The translations under genes were made by a program, and so were the position numbers. The notes beneath the pieces were generated by a model. That model saw only the letters and a program-made list of their open reading frames with translations. It was not told the origin of the DNA and ran no database searches. 44,108 nucleotides of DNA, from positions 1 through 44,108 of the forward strand of contig CANQIA010000015.1 in assembly GCA_947624015.1 (NCBI GenBank), written 5' to 3'. This stretch comes from an uncultured Clostridia bacterium (GTDB lineage Bacteria; Bacillota; Clostridia; Lachnospirales; CAG-274). Positions 17,263 to 26,719 of the stretch are shown in pieces; position 1 is the first letter of the stretch, and each line of letters begins with the position of its first letter.

Positions 17263-20200
17263 ATGAACTATCAGAAAAAGCGCAGATCATTACGCATTGT
17301 ATCGATGCTTTTATCTGCTATTATGCTGACGGTATCTATGCCTATGATATCACTTGCGGCTACATATACCGATACCAGCGGAGCGTGGGCAATTACCAAC
17401 GACGGCGATTCATCCAACCACTCAGCAGGCAGCGGTACGGCAGTATTCGGAGATACGGGCTTTACATACCACAGCATAGGCACTCAGCTCGATAAGGGCA
17501 GCAGCGGCGGCAAGGATTATGTAAGATCCAACAACTCAAACGGCGCTGCGTCCGGCGGCATTGTTACAACAAACACCGCAAAGGTCTCATGGTGCGACTT
17601 TACGTCGCCTTCAGACGGTACGCTCATAGTATACGTAGGCAACAATAGCAGTAAGACAGGTTATGTAAGCACTGCCGACAAGGCAATAGGTACCTATGTG
17701 CCGGGCGGCACCGACAACTATGATGCGGAAGGTTTCAAGGTAATACAAGGAGATAAATGGGCTACTCTTGAGATCGAAACGGAAAAGGACATTAAATATT
17801 TTGTGAACCTTTCAGGCTCAAAAATGGCATGCTACGGCGCAGAATTCATACCATACAGACAAATAACGGGTTCTGTCATCGATTCAACAGGCGAATTCAA
17901 AGAGCAGAGCTACCAGATAAAATTTACCGAAAAGAATACAAGAAAGATAACGACCGTTGACGTAAGCGGCAATTCTTATTCCGTTTACTTAAAGCCAGGC
18001 GAATATTCAATAGGCTTTGCAGGCTCTCTTGCAAGCTTGTATTCATTCTCAGCAGATTGCAGAAATATCACGGTAGAGGCAGGAAGCTCTCCTCAGCCCT
18101 TTGATCTTACCGTTGAAAAGAGTCTTTCCTATACTATCTCGGGAGAAATAAAGGGTCTTCCCGATGGCTATGACCTTTCGGATCTCAGACTCGTATTCGT
18201 TCCCGAAGATACTGCAAACTTCGACAGTATAGATGCGGATATAAACAAAGGCGGCAGCTCAGTGACGCCCTCGGGCAACTCCGATATACTTGCGGAAGCG
18301 GTAGGCAACAATGCCATAAGCTTTGTTTCGGGCGTCGATACTCGTGACTACAGCAAAGTAGGCTTTAAGTTTGAATCAGGCTCATCTTCTGCTCAGAGAG
18401 ATACCGACACTGTATATTCATCTATAAGCGGCTCTTCTGTAACGGCGGAGAAAATGGGCAAGAGCTATCTCTATGCATTTACAATAACAGACATAGATTC
18501 TGCCGACACGGAAATTACCGCTACGCCCTTTGTTGTAACACTTGCAGGCGAGACCGTATACGGAAAGCCTGTAACATGCAGCGTAAGCTCACTGACAAGC
18601 GGCTCAGACACAAATACAGATCCTGAGGGACCGCTTAAGTATTCTGCGCTCCTTATGACAGGCGTACAGTACACCCTTGAATTACACGGAGCAATGGATT
18701 ATGAGCTTAAGGATCAGATCACGGCAAAGTATGATACGCAATCTCCTATCGATCAGCCTGTTGAGCTTGTGCCGAGAAGTACATACAATGTAAGCGGCGG
18801 CTTCTTGGGTCTTACTCAGATAAGAGGTCAGTATGAGAATATTACCGATGTTTCCGGCGAGCTTACATTCACAAACACCGAAGACAACTATACATACAAG
18901 GGTACGATATCAAGCGGAAAATACAGCGCAACTCTCAGAGACGGCTCTTATCAGGCGTCTTTGGTATCAGATAAATACTCTACTTCAACTCACGTTACGG
19001 TAAGCGGCGGAGCTGCTTCAAGAGATCTGCTCTTAAAGGACATAAGCAGTAAAAATGTTGAATATAAGGCTGAGCTTCTTGTAGGTAACGATAAGGAATA
19101 CAAGTCCGTTCAGTCAGCAGTTGACGCAGCTTCTGCCATGACAAGAGCAAACGGCGAAAGAGTTACCATTAAGCTTGACCCCGGCGTATACCGTGAGCAG
19201 GTGGTTATAAACACACCTAACATCACTCTTGAAAGCAACGGCGGTTCAAGAGACGATACAAAGATCTCTTGGTACTACGGTATCGGCTATAAATATTACA
19301 GCAGTGTAGACAGCTATTACGATCCCTATGCAGACTATGACAAATTTGCAAAGGGCGATGTAACGAAATACTGGGGCGCAGCAGTTATTACAAACGCAAC
19401 GGCTGAGGGCTTCAGAGCTCAGAACATTACATTTGAAAATTCATTCAACAAGTATATGACAAGCGAAGAGATCGCCGACGGCGTAGAGCCTAACGGTATC
19501 GAAAGTATAAACCTGCAGAGAAAAGAAAACACAACTGTTGATTCAAGAGCGGCTACCGAAAGAGCTGCTGCCCTTGTCAACTATGCAGATAAGCTGGAGT
19601 TCAAGGACTGTGCATTTATAGGAAGTCAGGATACTCTCTATACAACAAACAGAAATGCCCATAAGTCCTATTACAAGAACTGTTATATCGAGGGTCAGAC
19701 GGACTTTATATGCGGCAACGGCGACGTAATATTCGACGGCTGTGAAATCAACTTCTGCGGCTACACGGATGAGGCGTCAGGCGGATATCTTACCGCAAAC
19801 TCCAACTCTCAGTCATATAACACCAAGTACGGTTATATATTCAGAAGCTGTTATGTATCCTACACCAACAATACAAAGCGCAAGACCGCTCCCGGATACT
19901 TTGGCAGAATGTGGGGCGACAGTGCAAAGGTAGCATTTATAAATACTCAGCTTCAAGACCCCAATATGATAGTAGGCGAAGGCTGGAACACAATGGGCAA
20001 CAACAAGCCTACTGATGCCAACATTACTCTTGTGGAATACAACACAACATATAACGGCAATAAGGTAGATACATCCAAGAGAGTAGCCGGCGTTAAGGAT
20101 ACCATAAATGCAGAAGATTATTCCGTAGAAACGGTATTTATAAACAACGGATGGACTCCCGTATTCTATACTCCCGAAACTGCCGATACAGTAGAATTTA

Positions 20201-21600
20201 CTGAAAATCCTGCATTTACATCTCCCGACGGAGATATAAACAATCCCAATCCGGGTATGAGGATCACAGTAAACTACAAGCTCAATATCAACAACGATGC
20301 TTCTATGATATCATATTACGCAGTGGATACGGACGCAGATACAACAAGCCTTGATAAAATGCTTCAAAAGGCTGCTCTCCTTTACAGCGGCTCAGCATCT
20401 GTATCAAAGACCTTACAGATACCTATGGAATGCGCAGGCAAGTACATTATGGCTGTCGTAACGCCTATTTCCGTATCCGGTATAAAGGGTACTCCTAAGT
20501 ATATTATAGATACAGAGGCGCCTGTAAGCAGTAACTGGTACGATCCTTCAAACCCCGATAGCATTGCTCCCGGCTCAGGTATCAATGTATATCTTATGGG
20601 CGATTCCACCGTTCAGGATTATACAGGCAGAGTAGAAGGCGCATGGGGCGAATTCCTTCAGTACTTCTTCTTGGACGAAGACCATGTAAAGGTACTTAAC
20701 CATGCAATAGGCGGAAGAAGCACACGTAATTTCCTTAACGAAGGAAGATTTGACAAGATACTTGAAACAATAAAAGAAGGGGATTATCTCTTCATACAGT
20801 TCGGTCATAACGACTGTTCAAACCAGGAACAGTATTACGCCGACAGATTTGTTCCTCTGTATACAAAGGACACGCCTGAGGCAAACAAGCAGGCAAACTT
20901 CCCTGTTGTTCAGCCTACCAACGATCTTAAGGGCAGCGACGGTAAATTTACATGGGACTGCGGCGCTACATATAAGGGCTACCTGCAATACTACATTGAC
21001 AAGGCTCTTGAAAAAGGCGCTATACCTGTGATCGTATCTCCCGTATCAAGGCTTTACTACGATAAGAACGGCAACGGTACTATAAGGACTCATCACGACG
21101 CAGGTACCGATTACGCTCCTACAGCCGGTTTTAGCACAAGCAACGATGCTTATGTAAGAGCTTGCAAGGAAATTGCAGAGGCAAATGCAAGCAAAGGCGT
21201 TCTCTATTTCGACAATTTTGCCGCTACAAAGACTCTTTACGAGGAAGCATACAAGGCATGCGGCAGTGATGCAAACGGCTATGCTCTTATGAATAACGGA
21301 ACAGACTCTACTCACAACAATAAGACAGGCGGCGTAATACTTGCAGGTCTTGTTGCCAAGTGGATACAGGGCGCCGACATATCTATTTCAAAATATGTCG
21401 TACAGCCTAAGACAGCCTACGGCGAAAATCCCGACGGCAAGTTCATATTTGAGATCAAAGACGGCAAGTTTACCGCAAGAGACGTAAATTATAAAGACCT
21501 TCCATACTGGACACAGATCGGTCAGGAACTTTTTGATTCACTCTCAGGCGCATCAAAAGCTATGCTTAGCTCAGATCTAACGAACGGAGGGATCGAATAA
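17263..21600 (+). CDS. Secreted multidomain pectin methylesterase (CE8) fused to a CE12-like rhamnogalacturonan acetylesterase
   Basis: Removes methyl and probably acetyl esters from pectin outside the cell, opening it to lyases and hydrolases. 1445 residues. Residues 1-32 are a signal peptide (ending SLAA). An N-terminal beta domain (33-200) looks carbohydrate-binding, followed by Ig/prealbumin-like segments to about 600. The pectinesterase beta-helix spans about 605-960, with GSQDTLY (catalytic Asp near 789), TDFICG (second Asp near 813) and FGRMWGD (Arg/Trp). A SGNH hydrolase spans about 1105-1375: GDST with Ser1115, GGRSTRN, FGHND with Asn1183, and DSTH (Asp1348, His1351). Fn3-like sequence links the two. 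No anchor is seen, so the protein is probably released or held by its N-terminal module. AAGGAGG precedes the ATG. The stop codon overlaps the next small gene by one base. Confidence 0.93.
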   Translation: MNYQKKRRSLRIVSMLLSAIMLTVSMPMISLAATYTDTSGAWAITNDGDSSNHSAGSGTAVFGDTGFTYHSIGTQLDKGSSGGKDYVRSNNSNGAASGGIVTTNTAKVSWCDFTSPSDGTLIVYVGNNSSKTGYVSTADKAIGTYVPGGTDNYDAEGFKVIQGDKWATLEIETEKDIKYFVNLSGSKMACYGAEFIPYRQITGSVIDSTGEFKEQSYQIKFTEKNTRKITTVDVSGNSYSVYLKPGEYSIGFAGSLASLYSFSADCRNITVEAGSSPQPFDLTVEKSLSYTISGEIKGLPDGYDLSDLRLVFVPEDTANFDSIDADINKGGSSVTPSGNSDILAEAVGNNAISFVSGVDTRDYSKVGFKFESGSSSAQRDTDTVYSSISGSSVTAEKMGKSYLYAFTITDIDSADTEITATPFVVTLAGETVYGKPVTCSVSSLTSGSDTNTDPEGPLKYSALLMTGVQYTLELHGAMDYELKDQITAKYDTQSPIDQPVELVPRSTYNVSGGFLGLTQIRGQYENITDVSGELTFTNTEDNYTYKGTISSGKYSATLRDGSYQASLVSDKYSTSTHVTVSGGAASRDLLLKDISSKNVEYKAELLVGNDKEYKSVQSAVDAASAMTRANGERVTIKLDPGVYREQVVINTPNITLESNGGSRDDTKISWYYGIGYKYYSSVDSYYDPYADYDKFAKGDVTKYWGAAVITNATAEGFRAQNITFENSFNKYMTSEEIADGVEPNGIESINLQRKENTTVDSRAATERAAALVNYADKLEFKDCAFIGSQDTLYTTNRNAHKSYYKNCYIEGQTDFICGNGDVIFDGCEINFCGYTDEASGGYLTANSNSQSYNTKYGYIFRSCYVSYTNNTKRKTAPGYFGRMWGDSAKVAFINTQLQDPNMIVGEGWNTMGNNKPTDANITLVEYNTTYNGNKVDTSKRVAGVKDTINAEDYSVETVFINNGWTPVFYTPETADTVEFTENPAFTSPDGDINNPNPGMRITVNYKLNINNDASMISYYAVDTDADTTSLDKMLQKAALLYSGSASVSKTLQIPMECAGKYIMAVVTPISVSGIKGTPKYIIDTEAPVSSNWYDPSNPDSIAPGSGINVYLMGDSTVQDYTGRVEGAWGEFLQYFFLDEDHVKVLNHAIGGRSTRNFLNEGRFDKILETIKEGDYLFIQFGHNDCSNQEQYYADRFVPLYTKDTPEANKQANFPVVQPTNDLKGSDGKFTWDCGATYKGYLQYYIDKALEKGAIPVIVSPVSRLYYDKNGNGTIRTHHDAGTDYAPTAGFSTSNDAYVRACKEIAEANASKGVLYFDNFAATKTLYEEAYKACGSDANGYALMNNGTDSTHNNKTGGVILAGLVAKWIQGADISISKYVVQPKTAYGENPDGKFIFEIKDGKFTARDVNYKDLPYWTQIGQELFDSLSGASKAMLSSDLTNGGIE

Positions 21601-21749
21601 TGAAGAAATACAATAAACCCATAATAGACATTTGTCTGTTGAATACCGAAGATATTATTTCCGTAAGTTCGACTGCACAGCTTATAGACGGAGGAGCAAA
21701 CGGCAAACCCGCTTCCGAAAGCTACAACGCATTATTCACGGATAAATAA
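21600..21749 (+). CDS. 49-residue peptide, translationally coupled to the pectinesterase gene
   Basis: ATG overlaps the TAA of the pectinesterase gene (TAATG), so translation is probably coupled; GGAGGG lies 10 bases upstream. The sequence starts MKKYNKPIIDICLLNTEDII, followed by a polar, glycine- and serine-containing tail. Similar short proteins of the form K-Y-x-K-P-x-I-(x)n-EDII occur in gut Clostridia; this is from memory, and I know of no assigned function. There is no signal peptide or membrane helix. It could be a peptide precursor, a chaperone-like leader or a small regulator. A strong terminator follows immediately. Confidence 0.75.
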   Translation: MKKYNKPIIDICLLNTEDIISVSSTAQLIDGGANGKPASESYNALFTDK

Positions 21750-21756
21750 TAACAGC

Positions 21757-21788
21757 GAGAGGGCGTCATAAGGCGCCCTCTCATTTTT
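21757..21788 (+). terminator. Rho-independent terminator of the pectinesterase operon
   Basis: Perfect nine-pair stem GAGAGGGCG/CGCCCTCTC with an 8-base loop, followed by ATTTTT. Confidence 0.9.
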
Positions 21789-21813
21789 AAGTCATAATTA
21801 TATTCATATGGCA

Positions 21814-21853
21814 TAAAAAAAGTGTATACCCGCAAGGCGGATAATACACTTTT
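21814..21853 (-). terminator. Terminator of the metallopeptidase gene
   Basis: Read on the minus strand, AAAGTGTAT pairs with ATACACTTT and is followed by a T-run. An inner CCGCC/GGCGG-like pairing closes the loop. It lies just past the stop of the convergent gene. Confidence 0.75.
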
Positions 21854-21875
21854 GTTTTATCAAAAATATCTTCTT

Positions 21876-22433
21876 TTACATTATATTGAAATATCTCAGT
21901 ATATCAAATTTTGTAAGCCATACCACTATCAACGCCAGGAGAAATATTACGGGTATGCCCTTCCACATTATTTTTATGTCAGCCCTACTCATTCTCATAT
22001 GTAATATTATGGATATCAGAATATACACAAGTACAATGATCGCAAGTATAGGCAGCTTACAGTTAAGCATTGCATATATTATGACGCTGCTTGTAGCTGC
22101 GCCGCACAGTACGGGGGCTATTGCGGACATGGAATTTTGTATCGCCCTTAAAACAAAGGAGCCTCTGTTGTGATATTCCACCGAGCCTAATGAATCTCCG
22201 TTAGGTTTGAAAAGCGATATACTGTCAATTTTTGCGCCTGTTAAAAAAGCCAAAAGCGCATGGGACAGTTCGTGATGCACCGTTCCCGGAAATGTTATAT
22301 AATTGCACAGTATATTTGTAAATTTCGGTCCAAACAGTTTTTGTATAATAAATTTAAACAGTCTGTTTACACATTCCGCTATTATTCCCAGAATGGGTAT
22401 TGACGCCGTTAATATCAAAGCTGTTATAAGCAT
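21876..22433 (-). CDS. M50-like integral membrane metallopeptidase
   Basis: 185 residues with about five hydrophobic segments. HELSH (His54-Glu55-His58) is the zinc-binding HEXXH motif at the start of a membrane helix, as in M50-type site-2 proteases and the related M50B-like group. The conserved NPG/DG-type segment is represented weakly by a short PNGDSLG loop. Cleavage of a membrane protein or signal peptide is expected, but no partner is encoded nearby. An AAGGGAGG site precedes the ATG. It lies about 100 bases downstream of lysS in the same direction, so read-through from lysS is possible. Confidence 0.78.
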   Translation of the reverse strand: MLITALILTASIPILGIIAECVNRLFKFIIQKLFGPKFTNILCNYITFPGTVHHELSHALLAFLTGAKIDSISLFKPNGDSLGSVEYHNRGSFVLRAIQNSMSAIAPVLCGAATSSVIIYAMLNCKLPILAIIVLVYILISIILHMRMSRADIKIMWKGIPVIFLLALIVVWLTKFDILRYFNIM

Positions 22434-22456
22434 TTTTTATACCTCCCTTGACAATA

Positions 22457-22479
22457 AGAGCGACCTTTCCGATCGCTCT
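22457..22479 (-). other. Hairpin between lysS and the metallopeptidase gene
   Basis: AGAGCGA/TCGCTCT closes a 9-base loop. No proper T-run follows on the minus strand, so it is at best a partial terminator or an mRNA-processing or stability structure. Confidence 0.4.
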
Positions 22480-22536
22480 GTAAATCTCATATCCCCATTT
22501 TCCCGAATAACTGATGCGTATCCGTAAGTCTTCGGC

Positions 22537-24060
22537 TCAGCTTTCGGTATTTTCCTCGGTATTTGCGCCGATAGGCTTCATTGTGGGGAATAACAAAATA
22601 TCTCTTATGCTTGCGGCGTCGGTAAAGAGCATTACAAGTCTGTCGATACCCATACCCATGCCGCCTGTGGGTGGCATTCCGTATTCAAGGGCAAGCATAA
22701 AGTCCTCGTCTATCATATTTGCTTCCTCGTCCCCTTGCGCTCTGAGCTGCTCCTGTCTTTCAAAGCGCTTTCTCTGGTCGATAGGATCGTTAAGCTCGCT
22801 ATATGCATTGGCAAACTCTCGACCTACTATAAAAAGCTCAAATCTCTCTGTATAATCAGGCTTTTCGGGCTTTCTCTTTGTAAGAGGAGATATCTCAACG
22901 GGATGATCCATAAGGAATGTAGGCTGCACAAGTTTGTCCTCAACGTATTCCTCAAAGAAAAGATTAAGTATATCTCCCTTTTCATGTCTAGGCTCAAACT
23001 CTATATTGTGTTCCTTTGCAAGGGTTCTGGCATCCTCAAGAGTCTCTACCTTGTCAAAATCAACGCCTGCATATTTCTTAACGGCATCGACCATCGTTAT
23101 TCTCTCAAAGGGCTTTGAAAAATCCAGCTCTACGCCCTGATATACTATCTTGTCTGTGCCTGCGACCTTCCTGCAGACCTCCTTTATGATCCCCTCTGTA
23201 ATATCCATCATGCCATAATAGTCCGTATATGCCTGATAAAGCTCCAGAAGAGTAAACTCGGGATTGTGCTTGATATCCATGCCCTCGTTTCTGAAAACTC
23301 TGCCTATTTCATATACCCTTTCCATACCGCCTACTATAAGACGCTTAAGGGGAAGCTCCAAGGCTATTCTCATATACATATCTATATCCAAAGTATTGTG
23401 ATGAGTTATAAAGGGTCTTGCTGAGGCGCCGCCGGGTATGGTCTGGAGTATGGGAGTTTCCACCTCAAGAAAGTCCTGAGCGTCAAGATATTCCCTTACA
23501 GTCCTTATAACAGCGCTTCTTATAAAGAAGTTTTTCTTTACCTCAGGGTTTACTATAAGGTCTACATATCTCTGCCTGTATCTAAGATCCTGATCCCTTA
23601 AGCCGTGGAACTTTTCGGGAAGCACCTGTAAGCTCTTTGAAAGCAGAGTTACCTCTGTGGCATGAATGGATATCTCTTCCATTTTAGTCTTGAATACAGT
23701 ACCCTTTACAAACACTATATCGCCTATGTCCATTTTCTTGAAAAGCTTATAATTGTCCTCTCCAAGCTCATCTCTTGTAACATATGCCTGTATTCTTCCG
23801 TCTCTGTCCTGTATATCGCAAAAGCTTGCCTTTCCCATGACCCTCTTGCTCATCATACGTCCTGCAACGCTGACCTCGTTGCCCTCCATAGTGTCAAAGT
23901 TATCCTTTATCTCTGTGGAGTGGTTATGCACGTCTGCCTTTACTATCTTAAAGGGATCCATGCCCATTTCCTGTAAATTGGCAAGCTTTTCTCTTCTTAT
24001 TTTAAGTATCTCGTTTAAAGCCTTTCCCTCTAGGGGCTGCTTATTTTTATTTTCCGCCAT
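22537..24060 (-). CDS. lysS: Lysyl-tRNA synthetase, class II
   Basis: Charges tRNA-Lys in the cytoplasm. The 507 residues match the bacterial class II enzyme: an N-terminal OB-fold anticodon-binding domain ([18 protein letters not shown]) and a catalytic core with motif 2 ([24 protein letters not shown]) and motif 3 ([14 protein letters not shown]). AGGAGA precedes the ATG. It begins 11 bases after greA, a common pairing in Firmicutes, so the two are one transcription unit. Confidence 0.98.
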   Translation of the reverse strand: MAENKNKQPLEGKALNEILKIRREKLANLQEMGMDPFKIVKADVHNHSTEIKDNFDTMEGNEVSVAGRMMSKRVMGKASFCDIQDRDGRIQAYVTRDELGEDNYKLFKKMDIGDIVFVKGTVFKTKMEEISIHATEVTLLSKSLQVLPEKFHGLRDQDLRYRQRYVDLIVNPEVKKNFFIRSAVIRTVREYLDAQDFLEVETPILQTIPGGASARPFITHHNTLDIDMYMRIALELPLKRLIVGGMERVYEIGRVFRNEGMDIKHNPEFTLLELYQAYTDYYGMMDITEGIIKEVCRKVAGTDKIVYQGVELDFSKPFERITMVDAVKKYAGVDFDKVETLEDARTLAKEHNIEFEPRHEKGDILNLFFEEYVEDKLVQPTFLMDHPVEISPLTKRKPEKPDYTERFELFIVGREFANAYSELNDPIDQRKRFERQEQLRAQGDEEANMIDEDFMLALEYGMPPTGGMGMGIDRLVMLFTDAASIRDILLFPTMKPIGANTEENTES

Positions 24061-24071
24061 TTCTGTTTCTC

Positions 24072-24548
24072 CTACTGTATCTCCAATATCTTGTATTTCA
24101 TAATACCGTCGGGAGCATTACTTTCCACAACATCGCCAACGGCATGCCCCAAAAGAGCTGCGCCCAGAGGACACTCGTTTGAAAGCTTATAGTTAAAGGG
24201 ATCTGCTTCGGCAGGTCCTACTATGGTATAAACGACTTCCTCGTCAAACTCCTCGTCATAGACCTTTACCTTATTGCCCAGATTTACTCTGCCTGTGTTT
24301 ATTTCATCCTCGCCGATCACCTCGGCATTCCTAAGCATTTTTTCTATTGTGGCGATCCTGGACTCTATTTCCGCCTGCTCGTCTTTGGCAGCGTCGTATT
24401 CGGCATTTTCCGAAAGGTCTCCCTGAGCTCTGGCTTCCTTTATTTTGGCTGCTACCTCCTTACGTCTTACGACCTTAAGGTTTTCCAGCTCCTCTTTTAA
24501 ACTGTTAAGTCCCTCGCTTGTAAGTATTATTTTCTTTTCATCAGCCAT
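24072..24548 (-). CDS. greA: Transcription elongation factor GreA
   Basis: Binds RNA polymerase and stimulates cleavage of backtracked RNA. From the chosen start (MADEKK) it has 158 residues, the normal length. The N-terminal coiled coil carries the conserved [17 protein letters not shown] tip region. The C-terminal FKBP-like domain contains IVGPAEADP and [17 protein letters not shown]. The open frame extends seven codons upstream, but AAGGAG lies eight bases before the ATG at 24548. Confidence 0.97.
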   Translation of the reverse strand: MADEKKIILTSEGLNSLKEELENLKVVRRKEVAAKIKEARAQGDLSENAEYDAAKDEQAEIESRIATIEKMLRNAEVIGEDEINTGRVNLGNKVKVYDEEFDEEVVYTIVGPAEADPFNYKLSNECPLGAALLGHAVGDVVESNAPDGIMKYKILEIQ

Positions 24549-24592
24549 TGATGTCACTCCTTTGAACATAGTACCTTCTTTTTATCCTAACA

Positions 24593-24621
24593 ATTATACT
24601 AAATTAAGTATAAAATGTCAA
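24593..24621 (-). promoter_or_regulatory. Consensus sigma-A promoter of greA-lysS
   Basis: Minus strand TTGACA (24616-24621), 17-base spacer, TATAAT (24593-24598). Both boxes match the consensus exactly. Confidence 0.88.
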
Positions 24622-24664
24622 CGATTATTGAATTATTCCTTTTATTTGCCGCTGAAAATAAGTC

Positions 24665-24693
24665 TTCCCATATTTCGCTTTTTCTGGTACAAT
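24665..24693 (+). promoter_or_regulatory. Promoter of the ABC-F gene
   Basis: TTCCCA, 17-base spacer, TACAAT (24688-24693), about 23 bases before the ATG. The -35 box is weak. Confidence 0.5.
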
Positions 24694-24715
24694 ATATAGG
24701 ATCGGAGGTATTGAT

Positions 24716-26608
24716 ATGATACTCGCACTTAATAATGTGTCAAAGGCGTTTGGCGCAGATCCCATACTGGAAAAGATATCATTTCATATAGAAGAAAAGG
24801 AAAAGGTAGGTATAGTAGGCGTAAACGGCGCAGGAAAATCTACTCTTTTCAAGCTTATAACAGGAGAGCTTTTGGCAGACCAAGGGGAAGTGATAATGCC
24901 AAAAACGGCTACCCTTGGTTATTTTTCCCAAAATCTTGAGATAGACAGTCAAAACACAGTATATGAGGAGCTTAAGACAGTATTCGAACCTGTAATGGTC
25001 ATAGAAGAGCAGCTCAGAGAAATGGAGAGCCGTATGTCTGAGCTTTCCGGCGAGGAATACGATATGCTTATGTCAAGATATGCAGAGCTTTCTCATAAAA
25101 TGGAGGATATGGAGGGCTACAGCTATGAAAGCAGACTAAGAGGCGTTATAAAGGGTCTTGGCTTTAGCGATGAGGAAAAAGAGCAGCCTATACACGAGTT
25201 ATCGGGAGGTCAAAAAACAAGGATCGCTCTTGGCAAGCTTCTGCTTTTGCAGCCCGATATACTTCTTCTCGACGAGCCTACAAATCATCTGGACATTGAG
25301 TCGGTACAATGGCTTGAAGACTATTTGAAGGGCTATAAGGGCGCCCTGCTCATAATCACTCACGACAGATATTTTATGGACAAGGTGGTGGGCAAGGTAA
25401 TAGAAATAGAAAACAGGAGGGCTACGGTATACTTTGGCAATTACTCTCACTATGCGGAAAAAAAGGCTGCCGACAGGAAGGCTCTTATGCACAGATATAT
25501 AAATCAGCAAAGGGAGATAAAAAAGCAGGAAGAGGCAATAAAAACTCTCAGATCCTTTAACAGAGAAAAATCCGTTAAAAGAGCAAGAAGCAAGGAAAAA
25601 AATCTTGAAAAAATGGAGAGGATAGAGGCTCCCGACAGTCTGCCGGATAATATGCGGTTTTCAATAAAGCCTAAAAAGGAAAGCGGTAACGATGTGCTTT
25701 CGGTAAATGATATTTCCATGGCATTTGATGGGCAGACCCTTTTTGAAAATGTATCCTTTGAGATAAAAAAGGGAGAAAAAGTCGCCCTTATAGGTCCCAA
25801 CGGCATAGGCAAGACTACTCTGTTCAGAATAATATTGGGACGCCTTGATGCCGTAAGGGGAGATCACAAGCTTGGCGCCAATGTGGTAATAGGCTATTAC
25901 GACCAGGAGCAGGAGGATCTTGATTTGAACAAGACCATATTCGATGAGATATCGGATGAATACCCTGAGCTTACGGTGACCGAAATACGAAATCTGCTGG
26001 CTGCCTTTGTTTTTACCGGCGACGATGTTTTCAAGACCATAGAAAACCTAAGCGGAGGGGAAAAAGGGCGTGTGGCTCTTGCCAAGATAATGCTTTCAAA
26101 CGCCAATTTTCTTATACTCGACGAGCCTACAAATCATCTGGATATAAACTCCAAGGAGATACTAGAACAGGCGCTTCGCAGCTATGAGGGTACCGTGCTG
26201 TATATTTCTCACGACAGATATTTTATAAATGCCACAGCCGAAAAAATAATAGAGCTGAACAGGGATAAGGCTGTTACCTATATGGGCAATTACAACTACT
26301 ATATTGAAAAAAAGACCGACTCAAGGGAAACCGTGGCGGAAAATATCACTGTGGAAACGGAGAATAAGCTGGACTGGAGAAAACAAAAGGAACTACAGGC
26401 TCAGCAAAGGAAAAAAGAAAACGCTATGAAAAGGCTTGAAAAGGATATTGCTTCCACCGAGGAGAAAATAGACGAGCTTACCGAACTTTTGGATACCAAG
26501 GAAGTATATACCGACTCTGTCCGCTCAAGAGAGGTGTACGAAGAAAAAGAAGCTCTTGAGGAAAGGCTCATGAAAATGTACGAGGAATGGGAAGAGCTGA
26601 CATCGTAA
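24716..26608 (+). CDS. ABC-F family ATPase (ribosome-associated)
   Basis: 630 residues with two ABC ATPase domains and no membrane segments, the layout of ABC-F translation factors that act at the ribosomal E site. Domain 1 has GVNGAGKST (from 35), LSGGQKTR and LLLDEPTNHLD. Domain 2 has GPNGIGKTT (near 360), LSGGEKGR and LILDEPTNHLD. The linker between them is charged and helical (235-320), and a C-terminal coiled coil (about 555-630) is present, as in the Uup/YdiF-type subgroup. A role in housekeeping translation is more likely than antibiotic resistance, because the neighbours are greA and lysS, but the sequence does not settle this. Confidence 0.92.
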   Translation: MILALNNVSKAFGADPILEKISFHIEEKEKVGIVGVNGAGKSTLFKLITGELLADQGEVIMPKTATLGYFSQNLEIDSQNTVYEELKTVFEPVMVIEEQLREMESRMSELSGEEYDMLMSRYAELSHKMEDMEGYSYESRLRGVIKGLGFSDEEKEQPIHELSGGQKTRIALGKLLLLQPDILLLDEPTNHLDIESVQWLEDYLKGYKGALLIITHDRYFMDKVVGKVIEIENRRATVYFGNYSHYAEKKAADRKALMHRYINQQREIKKQEEAIKTLRSFNREKSVKRARSKEKNLEKMERIEAPDSLPDNMRFSIKPKKESGNDVLSVNDISMAFDGQTLFENVSFEIKKGEKVALIGPNGIGKTTLFRIILGRLDAVRGDHKLGANVVIGYYDQEQEDLDLNKTIFDEISDEYPELTVTEIRNLLAAFVFTGDDVFKTIENLSGGEKGRVALAKIMLSNANFLILDEPTNHLDINSKEILEQALRSYEGTVLYISHDRYFINATAEKIIELNRDKAVTYMGNYNYYIEKKTDSRETVAENITVETENKLDWRKQKELQAQQRKKENAMKRLEKDIASTEEKIDELTELLDTKEVYTDSVRSREVYEEKEALEERLMKMYEEWEELTS

Positions 26609-26632
26609 ATTATACCTATATCGATACACGCA

Positions 26633-26659
26633 AAGGGGCTGCCTATATGGCAGCCCCTT
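26633..26659. terminator. Hairpin terminator between convergent ABC-F and stalk-protein genes
   Basis: Perfect 11-pair stem AAGGGGCTGCC/GGCAGCCCCTT with a five-base loop. T-runs are short on both strands, but its place between convergent stops supports termination of both transcripts. Confidence 0.65.
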
Positions 26660-26719
26660 AGCACGTCTGTAAAGCAAACAATATGGCGTTTTGCTATTTC
26701 GCTGATCAACGTACATTTA

